Positions 1-6,672 of a stretch of 15,538 bases of DNA are shown here, in pieces. The translations under genes and the position numbers were made by a program. Where the stretch lies: the NCBI GenBank assembly GCA_966128725.1, contig CBHYLN010000127.1, positions 1-15,538 of the forward strand, in the 5' to 3' direction. The DNA comes from JAFDZV01 sp966128725 (lineage in GTDB: Bacteria; Bacteroidota; Ignavibacteria; OLB7). The notes under the pieces were generated by a model. The model was given only the letters and a program-made list of their open reading frames with translations. It made no database searches and was not told the DNA's origin. Every line of letters starts with the position of its first letter. Within the stretch, counting starts at the first letter, position 1.

Positions 1-274
1 ACGCGGTCGCGTGGATCTTCATCCCCCCCCATCCCCTCATCCCCCCATCGTCGCGATAGAGCTCGGTTGTGGCGCGCCCGTGCCACGCGCGGACACAACG
101 TGCAACCACAGACTTCCCGGCAACTGATTGTGCGCATGCGGGAACCCATGCGAGCCGCGGGTGGTTCTGCACTGAAGCATACGCACATGCGCGAACCGGG
201 CCGACGCCGGGTCTGGCACACGCGCCGCATCCTGCCCGCGCCCCGAACTCGCCGGGGTACATTCAATCGAAACA
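1..274. other. C-rich leader region without a gene
   Basis: No convincing gene lies before the photolyase. Bases about 20-50 contain several runs of C, including one of eight, separated by short AT steps on the plus strand. The rest is mixed GC-rich sequence. Open frames on both strands here have no recognisable domain and look like high-GC noise. The promoter of the photolyase presumably lies in this stretch, but I see no good -35/-10 pair. Confidence 0.5.
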
Positions 275-1708
275 ATGGCCAACACTGCTCTGTGCTGGAT
301 TCGCCGCGACATTCGCCTTGCCGATCACACTGCCCTTGCCGAGGCATGCGCGCGTGCCAACGCCGTTGCCGTGGTGTTCGTATTCGATACCACGATCCTG
401 GATCGCCTGCAGGATCGCGATGACCGTCGCATCACGTTCATCCACGCCTCGCTTGTTGAGCTGGATGCGGCATTGCGCTCGCACGGCTCGATGCTGGTTG
501 TGCGCCACGGCGACCCGCGAACGGAAATTCCCGCCGTTGCGCGCGCGCTGGGGGCCGGCGCGGTGTACACCAATCACGACTACGAGCCCGCCGCCAAACA
601 ACGCGACGCCGACGTTGCCGAACGCCTGCGCGCCGAGGGGATCGCGTTCCAGACGTTCAAGGACCAGGTGGTGTTCGAACGCGCCGAGGTGGTATCCGGA
701 AGCGGCGAACCGTACCGCGTGTTCACGCCGTACAAACGGGCGTGGCTGGCACGGCTTCAACAGGAACAGGCCGCAGGGATAAATCCGCTCGCCGAGCGCC
801 GACCCGATCTTGCGCGGTTGGCACCGGCCGCCACGTTAACGGCCCACACAACTGGATGGGGCTTGCAGCGGATAGGATTCACCGAGAACGCTCCATGGCT
901 GCAACCGGGCGAGCGCGCGGCGCACGAGCGGCTGGCGGCCTTCGGCCCGAAACGCCCGGCCTACCGCGACCTGCGCGATTACCCGGCAAGCGCGAATACG
1001 TCGGGGCTGTCGGTGCATCTGCGTTTTGGCACCATCTCGGTGCGCGAGGTAATGCGCCAGGCATATGCCGAACACGGACCAGGCGCCGAGACATGGATAT
1101 CGGAGTTGATCTGGCGCGAGTTCTATCAGATGATCCTGGACCAATTCCCGCACGTTGTGGAACGAGCGTTCAAGCCGGAGTACGACAACATCACCTGGCA
1201 GGGAACCGAGGAGACGTTCCGGGCCTGGTGCGCAGGAACCACGGGCTACCCAATCGTGGACGCCGCGATGCGCTGTTTCAACGCCACGGGCTGGATGCAT
1301 AACAGGCTTCGAATGATCGTGGCGTCGTTTCTGGTGAAGGATCTGCTGGTGAACTATCGCTGGGGCGAGGCGTATTTCGCGCGGTATCTGTTGGACTTCG
1401 ATCTGGCCGCCAACAACGGAGGCTGGCAGTGGTGTGCCTCAACCGGCTGCGACGCGCAGCCCTACTTCCGCATCTTCAATCCCGTGCTGCAATCGGCCAG
1501 GTTCGATCCCGACGGCATCTTCATCCGCGAGCACTGCCCGGAGCTGCGAGGCTTCTCCAACAAGCGCATCGGCTGGCCCGCGGATGCCGATCTGTTCGAG
1601 CAGGCCGCGGCCGGCTGCGTGATCGGCCAGGATTATCCCGCGCCGATCGTGGACCATGCCACGCAACGCGATCGCGCGCTGCTGATGTTCAAATCCGCGA
1701 TTCGCTGA
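275..1708 (+). CDS. phrB: Deoxyribodipyrimidine photo-lyase (class I CPD photolyase)
   Basis: This cytoplasmic flavoprotein uses blue or near-UV light to split cyclobutane pyrimidine dimers in DNA. The 477-residue length is normal for the family. The N-terminal antenna domain begins with LCWIRRDIRLADHTAL and includes GEPYRVFTPYKRAW. The FAD-binding domain carries ELIWREFY, GWMHNRLRM (N343, M347) and the strongly conserved ANNGGWQW (N380, W384, W386), followed by PYFRIFNP. By family knowledge, Asn at the N380 position favours photolyase over cryptochrome. Aligned by eye to the E. coli enzyme with an offset of two, the electron-transfer triad is W308, Y361 and W384. The middle Trp is therefore Tyr, with a Trp two residues later at W363. 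The ATG at 275 starts the conserved N-terminus, although no clear Shine-Dalgarno precedes it. The gene stands alone, convergent with the next one. Function is confident. Confidence 0.96.
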   Translation: MANTALCWIRRDIRLADHTALAEACARANAVAVVFVFDTTILDRLQDRDDRRITFIHASLVELDAALRSHGSMLVVRHGDPRTEIPAVARALGAGAVYTNHDYEPAAKQRDADVAERLRAEGIAFQTFKDQVVFERAEVVSGSGEPYRVFTPYKRAWLARLQQEQAAGINPLAERRPDLARLAPAATLTAHTTGWGLQRIGFTENAPWLQPGERAAHERLAAFGPKRPAYRDLRDYPASANTSGLSVHLRFGTISVREVMRQAYAEHGPGAETWISELIWREFYQMILDQFPHVVERAFKPEYDNITWQGTEETFRAWCAGTTGYPIVDAAMRCFNATGWMHNRLRMIVASFLVKDLLVNYRWGEAYFARYLLDFDLAANNGGWQWCASTGCDAQPYFRIFNPVLQSARFDPDGIFIREHCPELRGFSNKRIGWPADADLFEQAAAGCVIGQDYPAPIVDHATQRDRALLMFKSAIR

Positions 1709-1787
1709 ACGCGGCCACGAGGCATGGATCGCCCGGCACAGGGGCCATTCCTCAACACCCCATCACGATTCTCGACGGGATTCCCGG

Positions 1788-2558
1788 CTACGGCGCAAGC
1801 GTGTATCCCACCAGGGTTTGCAGGCTGGCCGAGTCGCGCCCCTGCTGTTGCACAAGGTCGCCACCATTGGCAACGCCGGTCCGTTCCGAACGGATCACCA
1901 TCCCCAACTTGCGTGCGTACCAGAAGTCGACGCTGCTGCTATCGGCCGGGCGGCTGCCAACCGTGGGTTTGCCGCCGAAGTAATAGGCCCGCACACGAAC
2001 GCGATCGCAGGAGAACGCTTCGCCGCGCATCACCACCCCCTCGCGCCGCACAAAGCTGGAGTTCCATGCCACGTATCGATACACCGCATTGCCGCCGGGC
2101 GTTGGGATGTACTGGCACAGCATCACCGTATCGGCGTATGCTCCGTGCGTACACACCGGAAGCCGCACAATCCAGAGCAGCGAAGCGGAGTCGCACAGGT
2201 ACCGTGCCGGGAGCATGGGATAGATCACATCGCCAACCGCGAGCTGCCACACCGAATCGCGCCGGTAATACGATACCGAATCCTCGTGCCTGATATCCAG
2301 ATGCTGATGCACGCCGGGGTTGGCGTTGGTGCGGCCATTATCCAGCGTGGTGATGCGCACGGTATCACGGATCGGGTTGCTGTTCCCCTGAAACCAGTAG
2401 GCGCGCGCAACGGTAAAACTGCTCCCGCGCTTCGGCATGAAGCCGCAGGCCAGATCGTCCGATGGGTCGGTTCCGCAACCGGCAATGGCAAACAGCACGG
2501 CAAGCATTGGCAGCGCAAAGGCATATCGCCGGGAGAAACGTGGGATATCGTGGTTCAT
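1788..2558 (-). CDS. Putative lipoprotein, unknown function, cysteine-containing
   Basis: I do not recognise a family. The start is placed at the ATG ending at 2558 because it gives a compact lipoprotein signal: basic residues at 7-11, a hydrophobic stretch and a lipobox IAGC with Cys28. A longer frame reaching about 3059 would put this signal in the middle of the protein and is rejected. The mature part is about 229 residues, rich in Tyr, Arg and Ser, with five further cysteines, which suggests disulfides in the periplasm or outside the outer membrane. No Shine-Dalgarno is visible (TTGAAGTC precedes the ATG). The stop is 79 bases from the end of the photolyase gene, to which it is convergent, and I see no clear terminator between them. 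A bacterial cell-surface or periplasmic role is inferred only from the signal. Confidence 0.8.
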   Translation of the reverse strand: MNHDIPRFSRRYAFALPMLAVLFAIAGCGTDPSDDLACGFMPKRGSSFTVARAYWFQGNSNPIRDTVRITTLDNGRTNANPGVHQHLDIRHEDSVSYYRRDSVWQLAVGDVIYPMLPARYLCDSASLLWIVRLPVCTHGAYADTVMLCQYIPTPGGNAVYRYVAWNSSFVRREGVVMRGEAFSCDRVRVRAYYFGGKPTVGSRPADSSSVDFWYARKLGMVIRSERTGVANGGDLVQQQGRDSASLQTLVGYTLAP

Positions 2559-2599
2559 GACTTCAACGAATTGGCAGTATTGGTTGGCACGCCGAGCCG

Positions 2600-2628
2600 A
2601 GTATATCATCGGAACCAGGCCGACGCAA
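2600..2628 (-). promoter_or_regulatory. Possible promoter of the minus-strand lipoprotein gene
   Basis: Read on the minus strand, TTGCGT (2623-2628) and TATACT (2600-2605) are separated by 17 bases. They lie about 42 bases upstream of the lipoprotein ATG. The -10 is good and the -35 matches the sigma70 consensus at only its first three bases. The site is in the 178-base gap between divergent genes. I saw no equally good pair for the plus-strand gene. Housekeeping promoters in Bacteroidota-like bacteria often differ from this consensus, so the call is weak. Confidence 0.3.
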
Positions 2629-2736
2629 GGGCAATGGCGATCCCGATACACACGCCCGTATGGCATGGTCGGCGATCGATGGTGGCACGCGCCGTGCGCG
2701 TTGCTACGCTCGACACGGCGCCGTAAGTTCGGGCCA

Positions 2737-3162
2737 ATGATTAGCTGCGCCCGCGTGTTCCCCGTGTTTGCCCCGGCCCTGGCGGTTGCCGCCGTTGTCG
2801 GGTTATGCGGTTGCGCCAACGCCGATCCCGGCGCCAGACCCGCCGACATGCGCGGCCGCGTGGCCGCGATCATTCCCGCACCGCAACGTTTTGCCGCGCA
2901 GCACATCCTGGCGTTCGTGAAGGTGGTCGCAAACGAAGGGCGATACACTCGCGTTGCCCTTACAATCACCGACACCTGCACCATCGAGATCGCACGGCCG
3001 ACCGGAGCAACGCCTGTGCCCCCGAAAGCGCCGGCGACACACGCCATGCTGAACGACATTCATGTGGGCGACAGCGTGGAGATATTGTTCGCCGGGCCGG
3101 CACTGGAGACCACGCCCGTGCAGGCTACGGCCAGGGAGGTACGCATCATTGGCAACAACTGA
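2737..3162 (+). CDS. DUF3221-like lipoprotein
   Basis: This is a small predicted lipoprotein of 141 residues. The N-terminus has a hydrophobic segment ending in the lipobox LCGC (Cys26), so the mature protein should be membrane-anchored outside the cytoplasm. After that, the pattern resembles DUF3221 (YobA-like) proteins: RGRVAAIIP near the start of the domain, then a strand-rich middle. The end reads DIHVGDSVEILF, then TTPVQATAREVRII, matching the 'vGq-V-vwf ... PaqA-A--I' pattern of that family. The biochemical role of DUF3221 is unknown to me. The ATG at 2737 is chosen because it begins the signal peptide; no Shine-Dalgarno is visible. The last 14 bases overlap the start of the sugar kinase gene, so the two are probably translated from one message. 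The family match is by eye only. Confidence 0.75.
   Translation: MISCARVFPVFAPALAVAAVVGLCGCANADPGARPADMRGRVAAIIPAPQRFAAQHILAFVKVVANEGRYTRVALTITDTCTIEIARPTGATPVPPKAPATHAMLNDIHVGDSVEILFAGPALETTPVQATAREVRIIGNN
3133..3140 (+). promoter_or_regulatory. Shine-Dalgarno that fixes a TTG start
   Basis: The sequence AGGGAGGT lies 8 bases upstream of a TTG codon at 3149 and inside the 3' end of the preceding lipoprotein gene. It is one of only two strong Shine-Dalgarno sequences in the window. It supports the TTG start of the sugar kinase over the in-frame ATG far upstream at 3062, which would give an unrelated 29-residue extension. Confidence 0.75.
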
Positions 3163-4156
3163 CGTTACCGATACCACACCGGCCGGCGGCATCGTCGTGC
3201 TCGGCATCGACGGCGGCGGCACGCACACGCGCGCGATGCTGGCCGATGCCCTGGGAAACGTGCTCGGCGCGGGAACGGCAGGCCCCTCCAACATGCAGGC
3301 CGTTGGCCGGGCCAACACACAGGCGGCAATCGAACTTTGCGTACGGCGGGCCTGGGGTGCGGCCGGCCTGCCGCCCAGTCCCACAGCCTGCGCCATGCTG
3401 GGGATGGCGGGCGTGGCATCGGAGGATGATCGCCGGGCAATGGCGGCGCTGGCCCGCGAGCTGCATCTGGCCGAACACGTGGTGGTCGATCACGATATCC
3501 GCACCGCGCTTGCCGGCGGGCTGCTGCTGCAACCCGGGATGGCGCTGATCGCCGGCACGGGTTCGGCGTGTTTCGGTGTGAGCGCCAACGGGCACACGTG
3601 GCGCGCCGGCGGTTGGGGCGAGCGTATCGACGATGCGGGCAGCGGCTTCTGGCTGGGATGTGCCGCGCTTGGCGCGATCGCGCGCGCGCATGACGGACGG
3701 GGCCCGGCAACGATGCTGACGGACCTGCTGCGTAACCTGCTGGAGCTGGCCTCGATGGATGAGCTTGTGCACCGCGCCGGCGCCGAGGGGCTTTCGCGTA
3801 CGGAGATCGCGGCGCTGGCGCCAACCGTGATGCTTGCCGCCGAACACGGCGACGCCGTGGCCGAATCGATACTGCTTGCCGGCGCCGAGGAACTTGCGCT
3901 GATGGCCGGGGCCACGGCCACCGCGCTGGATATGCCCGATGCATCCATCGTGCCGATTGGCGGCGTTGCCGGCCACGCCCGATACGCCGGGCTGATTCGC
4001 AAGGCGATCGAACGCATCCTGCCCGGCGCCAGGATCGTGGAGCCTGCCCTGCCCCCTGTTGGCGGCGCCGTGTTGCTGGCATTGCAGGGCGCGGGCATTC
4101 CGATTACCGACAGCCTTCTGGCCCGCGTCGCCGCCGGCTGTGCCGCCCACACGTGA
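3149..4156 (+). CDS. BadF/BadG/BcrA/BcrD-family ATPase, N-acetylglucosamine-kinase-like sugar kinase
   Basis: This 335-residue protein has the actin-like ATPase (ASKHA) fold and probably phosphorylates an amino sugar or hexose with ATP in the cytoplasm. Motifs in order: phosphate-1 loop GIDGGGTHTRAML (residues 19-31), VVDHDIRTAL with D116 in the place of the usual catalytic Asp, phosphate-2 loop GTGSACFG (136-143), GGWGERIDDAGSGFWLG (154-170) and the adenosine motif PIGGVAG near 269-275. The GWG motif differs from the usual GDEGS, reading DDAGS. The TTG at 3149 is chosen from its strong Shine-Dalgarno; the gene overlaps the DUF3221-like lipoprotein by 14 bases. Isomerase genes downstream fit a sugar-phosphate role. 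Substrate could be N-acetylglucosamine, glucosamine or another hexose; the sequence does not decide. The family also includes dehydratase activators, but those carry a [4Fe-4S]-binding cysteine pair that I do not see. Confidence 0.88.
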   Translation: MATTDVTDTTPAGGIVVLGIDGGGTHTRAMLADALGNVLGAGTAGPSNMQAVGRANTQAAIELCVRRAWGAAGLPPSPTACAMLGMAGVASEDDRRAMAALARELHLAEHVVVDHDIRTALAGGLLLQPGMALIAGTGSACFGVSANGHTWRAGGWGERIDDAGSGFWLGCAALGAIARAHDGRGPATMLTDLLRNLLELASMDELVHRAGAEGLSRTEIAALAPTVMLAAEHGDAVAESILLAGAEELALMAGATATALDMPDASIVPIGGVAGHARYAGLIRKAIERILPGARIVEPALPPVGGAVLLALQGAGIPITDSLLARVAAGCAAHT

Positions 4157-4408
4157 GAGGCTGTCCAGCAGCGCCGGCTTTCGTGTTCCGGGCCTTCGTC
4201 GTTCCGGCTTCCGTTATTCGGTCACTGTCCGCATATCGTCTACCGATTCATCGCGTCGCCTCATGCTTCGTTGTCAAGCCATACCAGGACGAGACACTTT
4301 CGGTTGCTTGACATGATTGTGGCCTCCTGGCCATTGAATCTGTCAACCTATTCCGGGACAGGACACGGCTTTCGACATTCGTCATTCCCAATTCTCAATT
4401 CATCCACG
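4157..4408 (+). other. 252-base gap ahead of the cupin isomerase gene
   Basis: No gene is supported here. The stretch is less GC-rich than its flanks. It contains TTGACA at 4308-4313 without a good -10 at 16-18 bases. TGTCAAG (4272-4278) and CTTGACA (4307-4313) form a 7-base inverted repeat, and TGGCC-TCCT-GGCCA lies at 4320-4333. Some of these may act in transcription of the isomerase gene, but none is strong enough to name. Confidence 0.35.
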
Positions 4409-4996
4409 ATGCTTTCGATCGAATCACTTCGCTCCACGTTCGACCCCGCTACCGGGATAATCGATGGCGCGCCGCGAACCGAGCGACGGCTGGCCGACCT
4501 GGCTGGCATCTTCGCCTGCGAAGCAGCCTACACACAGGCCTGCGCGGCCGGCAATCCGCTGGTGTATTCGGTGTATGCGGTAGAACCCGGCAGCGGCGAT
4601 GGTGACCTGCACTACGGCATCGGGATGATTATGCCGGGTCGCGTTGGCAACGAGTACTACATGACCAAGGGGCACCTGCACGCCTGGCGGCCGGCCGCCG
4701 AGTTCTATATCGGCCTAGCCGGCTCCGGCCTGATGCTGCTGGAGGACGAAGCCACCGGCCAAAGCCGGTTGTTGGCGTTGGAGCCGAACAGCGTGGTGTA
4801 CGTGCCGGGCGGGGTGGCGCACCGCACCATCAACAGCGGCAACGAACCCCTGGTCTATGCGGGCGTGTATCCGGCGCGCGCCGGGCATGACTACGCGGCG
4901 ATTGCGGAAAGGAATTTCGCGATGGTGGTGGCGGAGATCGCCGGGAAGCCCACGGCAATGGAGCGCCGCGAGTATCTGGAATCCTTCGGCTGCTGA
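4409..4996 (+). CDS. Cupin-type glucose-6-phosphate isomerase
   Basis: This protein probably interconverts glucose-6-phosphate and fructose-6-phosphate using a metal held in a cupin barrel, the type first known from archaea such as Pyrococcus and unrelated to classical Pgi. It has 195 residues, normal for the family. The core reads GNEYYMTKGHLH, AEFYIGLAGSGLMLLED, then NSVVYVPGGVAHRTIN. The expected metal ligands are all present: H89, H91, E98 and H138. The ATG at 4409 gives the family-length N-terminus; an in-frame ATG at 4271 would add 46 residues without domain character. No Shine-Dalgarno is visible. It lies 252 bases after the sugar kinase gene on the same strand and converges with a lipoprotein gene. 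The fold and active site are confident, while the exact sugar preference (glucose or mannose phosphate) is inferred from the family. Confidence 0.92.
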   Translation: MLSIESLRSTFDPATGIIDGAPRTERRLADLAGIFACEAAYTQACAAGNPLVYSVYAVEPGSGDGDLHYGIGMIMPGRVGNEYYMTKGHLHAWRPAAEFYIGLAGSGLMLLEDEATGQSRLLALEPNSVVYVPGGVAHRTINSGNEPLVYAGVYPARAGHDYAAIAERNFAMVVAEIAGKPTAMERREYLESFGC

Positions 4997-5009
4997 CGCG
5001 GAGCGCGTG

Positions 5010-5074
5010 GCCCGCTTGGCGGGCGCTGTGTCCGGCGGGGCACACCGGCACGGCACCGGGTTGGGCGCCGTGCC
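5010..5074. terminator. Hairpins between convergent genes
   Basis: Two inverted repeats lie in the 88-base gap between the cupin isomerase and the minus-strand lipoprotein. The first is GCCCGC-TTG-GCGGGC (5010-5024). The second is GGCACGGC (5047-5054) pairing with GCCGTGCC (5067-5074) across a 12-base loop. Neither is followed by a T run on either strand, so they are not textbook intrinsic terminators. Their position between converging stops makes a termination or mRNA-end role plausible. Confidence 0.45.
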
Positions 5075-5084
5075 GCAACGGGCA

Positions 5085-5756
5085 TCAGTTGTTCAGCATG
5101 TAGTAGTAATCGTCGGTCCAGCGACGGAACGGAATCTCGAACGTGCCGCGCACTTCGCGTGTATCGGCGCGGTTGTCGATGTTGGATGCGTTCATCGTGA
5201 ACGAACCACGCAGCATGTCGCGATCGATCGATTCGATCGTCACCGAGCCGGCCCCGGCGTTCCAATCGCTGCGGTAGATCGCATACACTCGGCCATCCTT
5301 GCTCTCGCCGGAATACAACGCGCTGAACAGTGTGGCAATGGCGGTGTCGTACTTGCGGCGCAGAACAGGGCGCCCATCCTCGGTGGCCTTGTCCGTCGTA
5401 TCCACCACCACCCGATGGTCACCGATGGTGCAGGGAACGCGGATCACGCAGGAGGAGATGATGCCGTCGGCGCCGTACTTCGCCGTTGAATCCTGGCGCC
5501 AATAGCCCGTGATGAACAGTTGGCCGCCGGTAACGTAGGCAACCACGCGGGCCGGGCGGCTTTGCCCGCCGGATGTGATCGTAAAGGTGTTGGTATCCAG
5601 GCGATAGATGCCGTCGCGGCTCATGATGGAATCCAGACGACGACGCGAATCACCGGCGGCACGCGAGGGATCGGAGAACTGGGCAACCGTGCAGGATGTT
5701 GCAAGCAGGAAGCAAACGGCGGCAATCGCGGCCGCGAATCTGACGTGGTTGTACAT
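5085..5756 (-). CDS. Putative lipoprotein, unknown (weak resemblance to DUF6252)
   Basis: The 223-residue product starts with a lipoprotein-like signal, HVRFAAAIAAVCFLLATSC, with Cys22 as the likely lipid site. The residue three before it is Ala rather than the usual Leu, so the lipobox is slightly off consensus. The remainder is strand-rich and ends with two short 'G-(S/T)-F' strands, RGSFTMNAS and VRGTFEIPF, then an aromatic run DDYYYM. This pattern loosely recalls Bacteroidota lipoproteins grouped as DUF6252, but I would not assign it on that alone. The ATG ending at 5756 is chosen because a longer frame to 5840 would place the signal internally. No Shine-Dalgarno is visible. It is divergent from the next cupin gene across a 429-base gap. 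Function is unknown; an outer or inner membrane-anchored periplasmic location is inferred. Confidence 0.75.
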   Translation of the reverse strand: MYNHVRFAAAIAAVCFLLATSCTVAQFSDPSRAAGDSRRRLDSIMSRDGIYRLDTNTFTITSGGQSRPARVVAYVTGGQLFITGYWRQDSTAKYGADGIISSCVIRVPCTIGDHRVVVDTTDKATEDGRPVLRRKYDTAIATLFSALYSGESKDGRVYAIYRSDWNAGAGSVTIESIDRDMLRGSFTMNASNIDNRADTREVRGTFEIPFRRWTDDYYYMLNN

Positions 5757-6185
5757 TACGTATCGACAAAAGGCGCACCGCTCCCCCCCAAGGGATGGCG
5801 CTGAAAGTGTGAGATCGGCCGCCGGCAGATGCGCGGCCAATCAGCAGACGGCTCCGGCAGTTGATTTGGCCGCTGCGACCCGCCAAAATACATACGTCGG
5901 GCAAAACGGCCACGCGCCATCGCCCAGCGCGCGGCATCCCCTATCTTTCTATCTCTCCGCGGAACAGACGCCCCACGTTCTGCAACATGGCCCGCATACG
6001 CCATCATACGGCACCCCACGCGGCAGTAGCACAACGCGCTCGCAAAGCAACCACTCCACTGCCGCATTTTTCGGATATTATGCGCTGCCCAATGCCCTGC
6101 CGGGCTTCACAAGCCAGCGTAACGGGCGCAACCAATTCCGCTACGGAACCGACGCGGCAACGGTTCCTGCTTGCTTCCATCCGTC
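5757..6185. other. 429-base intergenic region between divergent genes
   Basis: No gene is supported. Open frames here lack domains and start near neither gene. The plus strand has a pyrimidine-rich piece near 5940-5960 and an AT-rich element ATTTTTCGGATATTATG, in which TATTAT (6076-6081) could be a -10 about 105 bases upstream of the cupin start. I found no matching -35 at 17 bases. On the minus strand a G run lies about 35 bases upstream of the lipoprotein ATG. The gap is long enough to hold both promoters and a long 5' untranslated region; I recognise no riboswitch fold. Confidence 0.4.
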
Positions 6186-6578
6186 ATGATCAACTATCGA
6201 ACCAAGCCCATCCCGACCGATATGCCCACGCCATCGCGCGGGTCGCGGCCGTGGGGCGGATTCTCGCAATACGCGTTTAACGAAGACGTAACGGTAAGCC
6301 TGATGACCGTGGAGCCGGGCCAACGGCTGAGCCTGCAATCGCACACGGGACGCGCCGAACTGTGGATCGTGTTGGACGAAGGCGCAATGGTGGAGATCGA
6401 CGAAACGGTACACCTGCCAGCGGCGGGCGCCGAGTTGTGGATCCCCGCTGGCGCACGGCACCGGCTTTCCAGCACCGGCCCGCGCGTGCGCGTGCTGGAG
6501 GTTGCCTACGGCAACTGGCAGCAGGAGGATATCACGCGTTATGCCGACGATTACGGCCGCCCGGATCAGGGAGAATAA
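6186..6578 (+). CDS. Type II mannose-6-phosphate-isomerase-like cupin
   Basis: This 130-residue protein matches the C-terminal cupin domain of ManC/type II phosphomannose isomerases standing alone. The order of motifs is typical: RPWGGFSQY (about residues 21-29), PGQRLSLQSHTGRAELWIVLDEG, LWIPAGARHRL, then LEVAYGNWQQEDITRYADDYGR. Within the cupin, the QSH and E of the first motif and the H of ARHRL are the expected metal ligands. Mannose-6-phosphate to fructose-6-phosphate isomerisation is the family activity; stand-alone cupins may have other sugar-phosphate substrates or be regulatory. There is no GDP-mannose pyrophosphorylase domain attached. The ATG at 6186 is preferred to one at 6171 because the conserved part begins soon after; neither has a Shine-Dalgarno. 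The class I isomerase gene follows 94 bases later on the same strand and is probably co-transcribed. Confidence 0.88.
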   Translation: MINYRTKPIPTDMPTPSRGSRPWGGFSQYAFNEDVTVSLMTVEPGQRLSLQSHTGRAELWIVLDEGAMVEIDETVHLPAAGAELWIPAGARHRLSSTGPRVRVLEVAYGNWQQEDITRYADDYGRPDQGE

Positions 6579-6672
6579 CGCGGCCCGCACGGATGCAACC
6601 GGCCCGGCCGGCAACCTGTCGCGGAGCCGCGATCCGTACCATACACCCAGCGACTATCCACACGAGCAACAC

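Noticed and set aside
2559..3059. An N-terminal extension of the minus-strand lipoprotein through the divergent gap
   Set aside because: It would bury a good lipoprotein signal peptide inside the protein and overlap the coding part of the divergent lipoprotein.
3146..4150. A 334-codon minus-strand frame opposite the sugar kinase
   Set aside because: The plus-strand protein has all ASKHA motifs; the opposite frame is Gly/Arg/His-rich noise.
4308..4337. Perfect TTGACA as a -35 for the cupin isomerase gene
   Set aside because: No acceptable -10 lies 16-18 bases downstream; the region there holds a TGGCC/GGCCA repeat instead.
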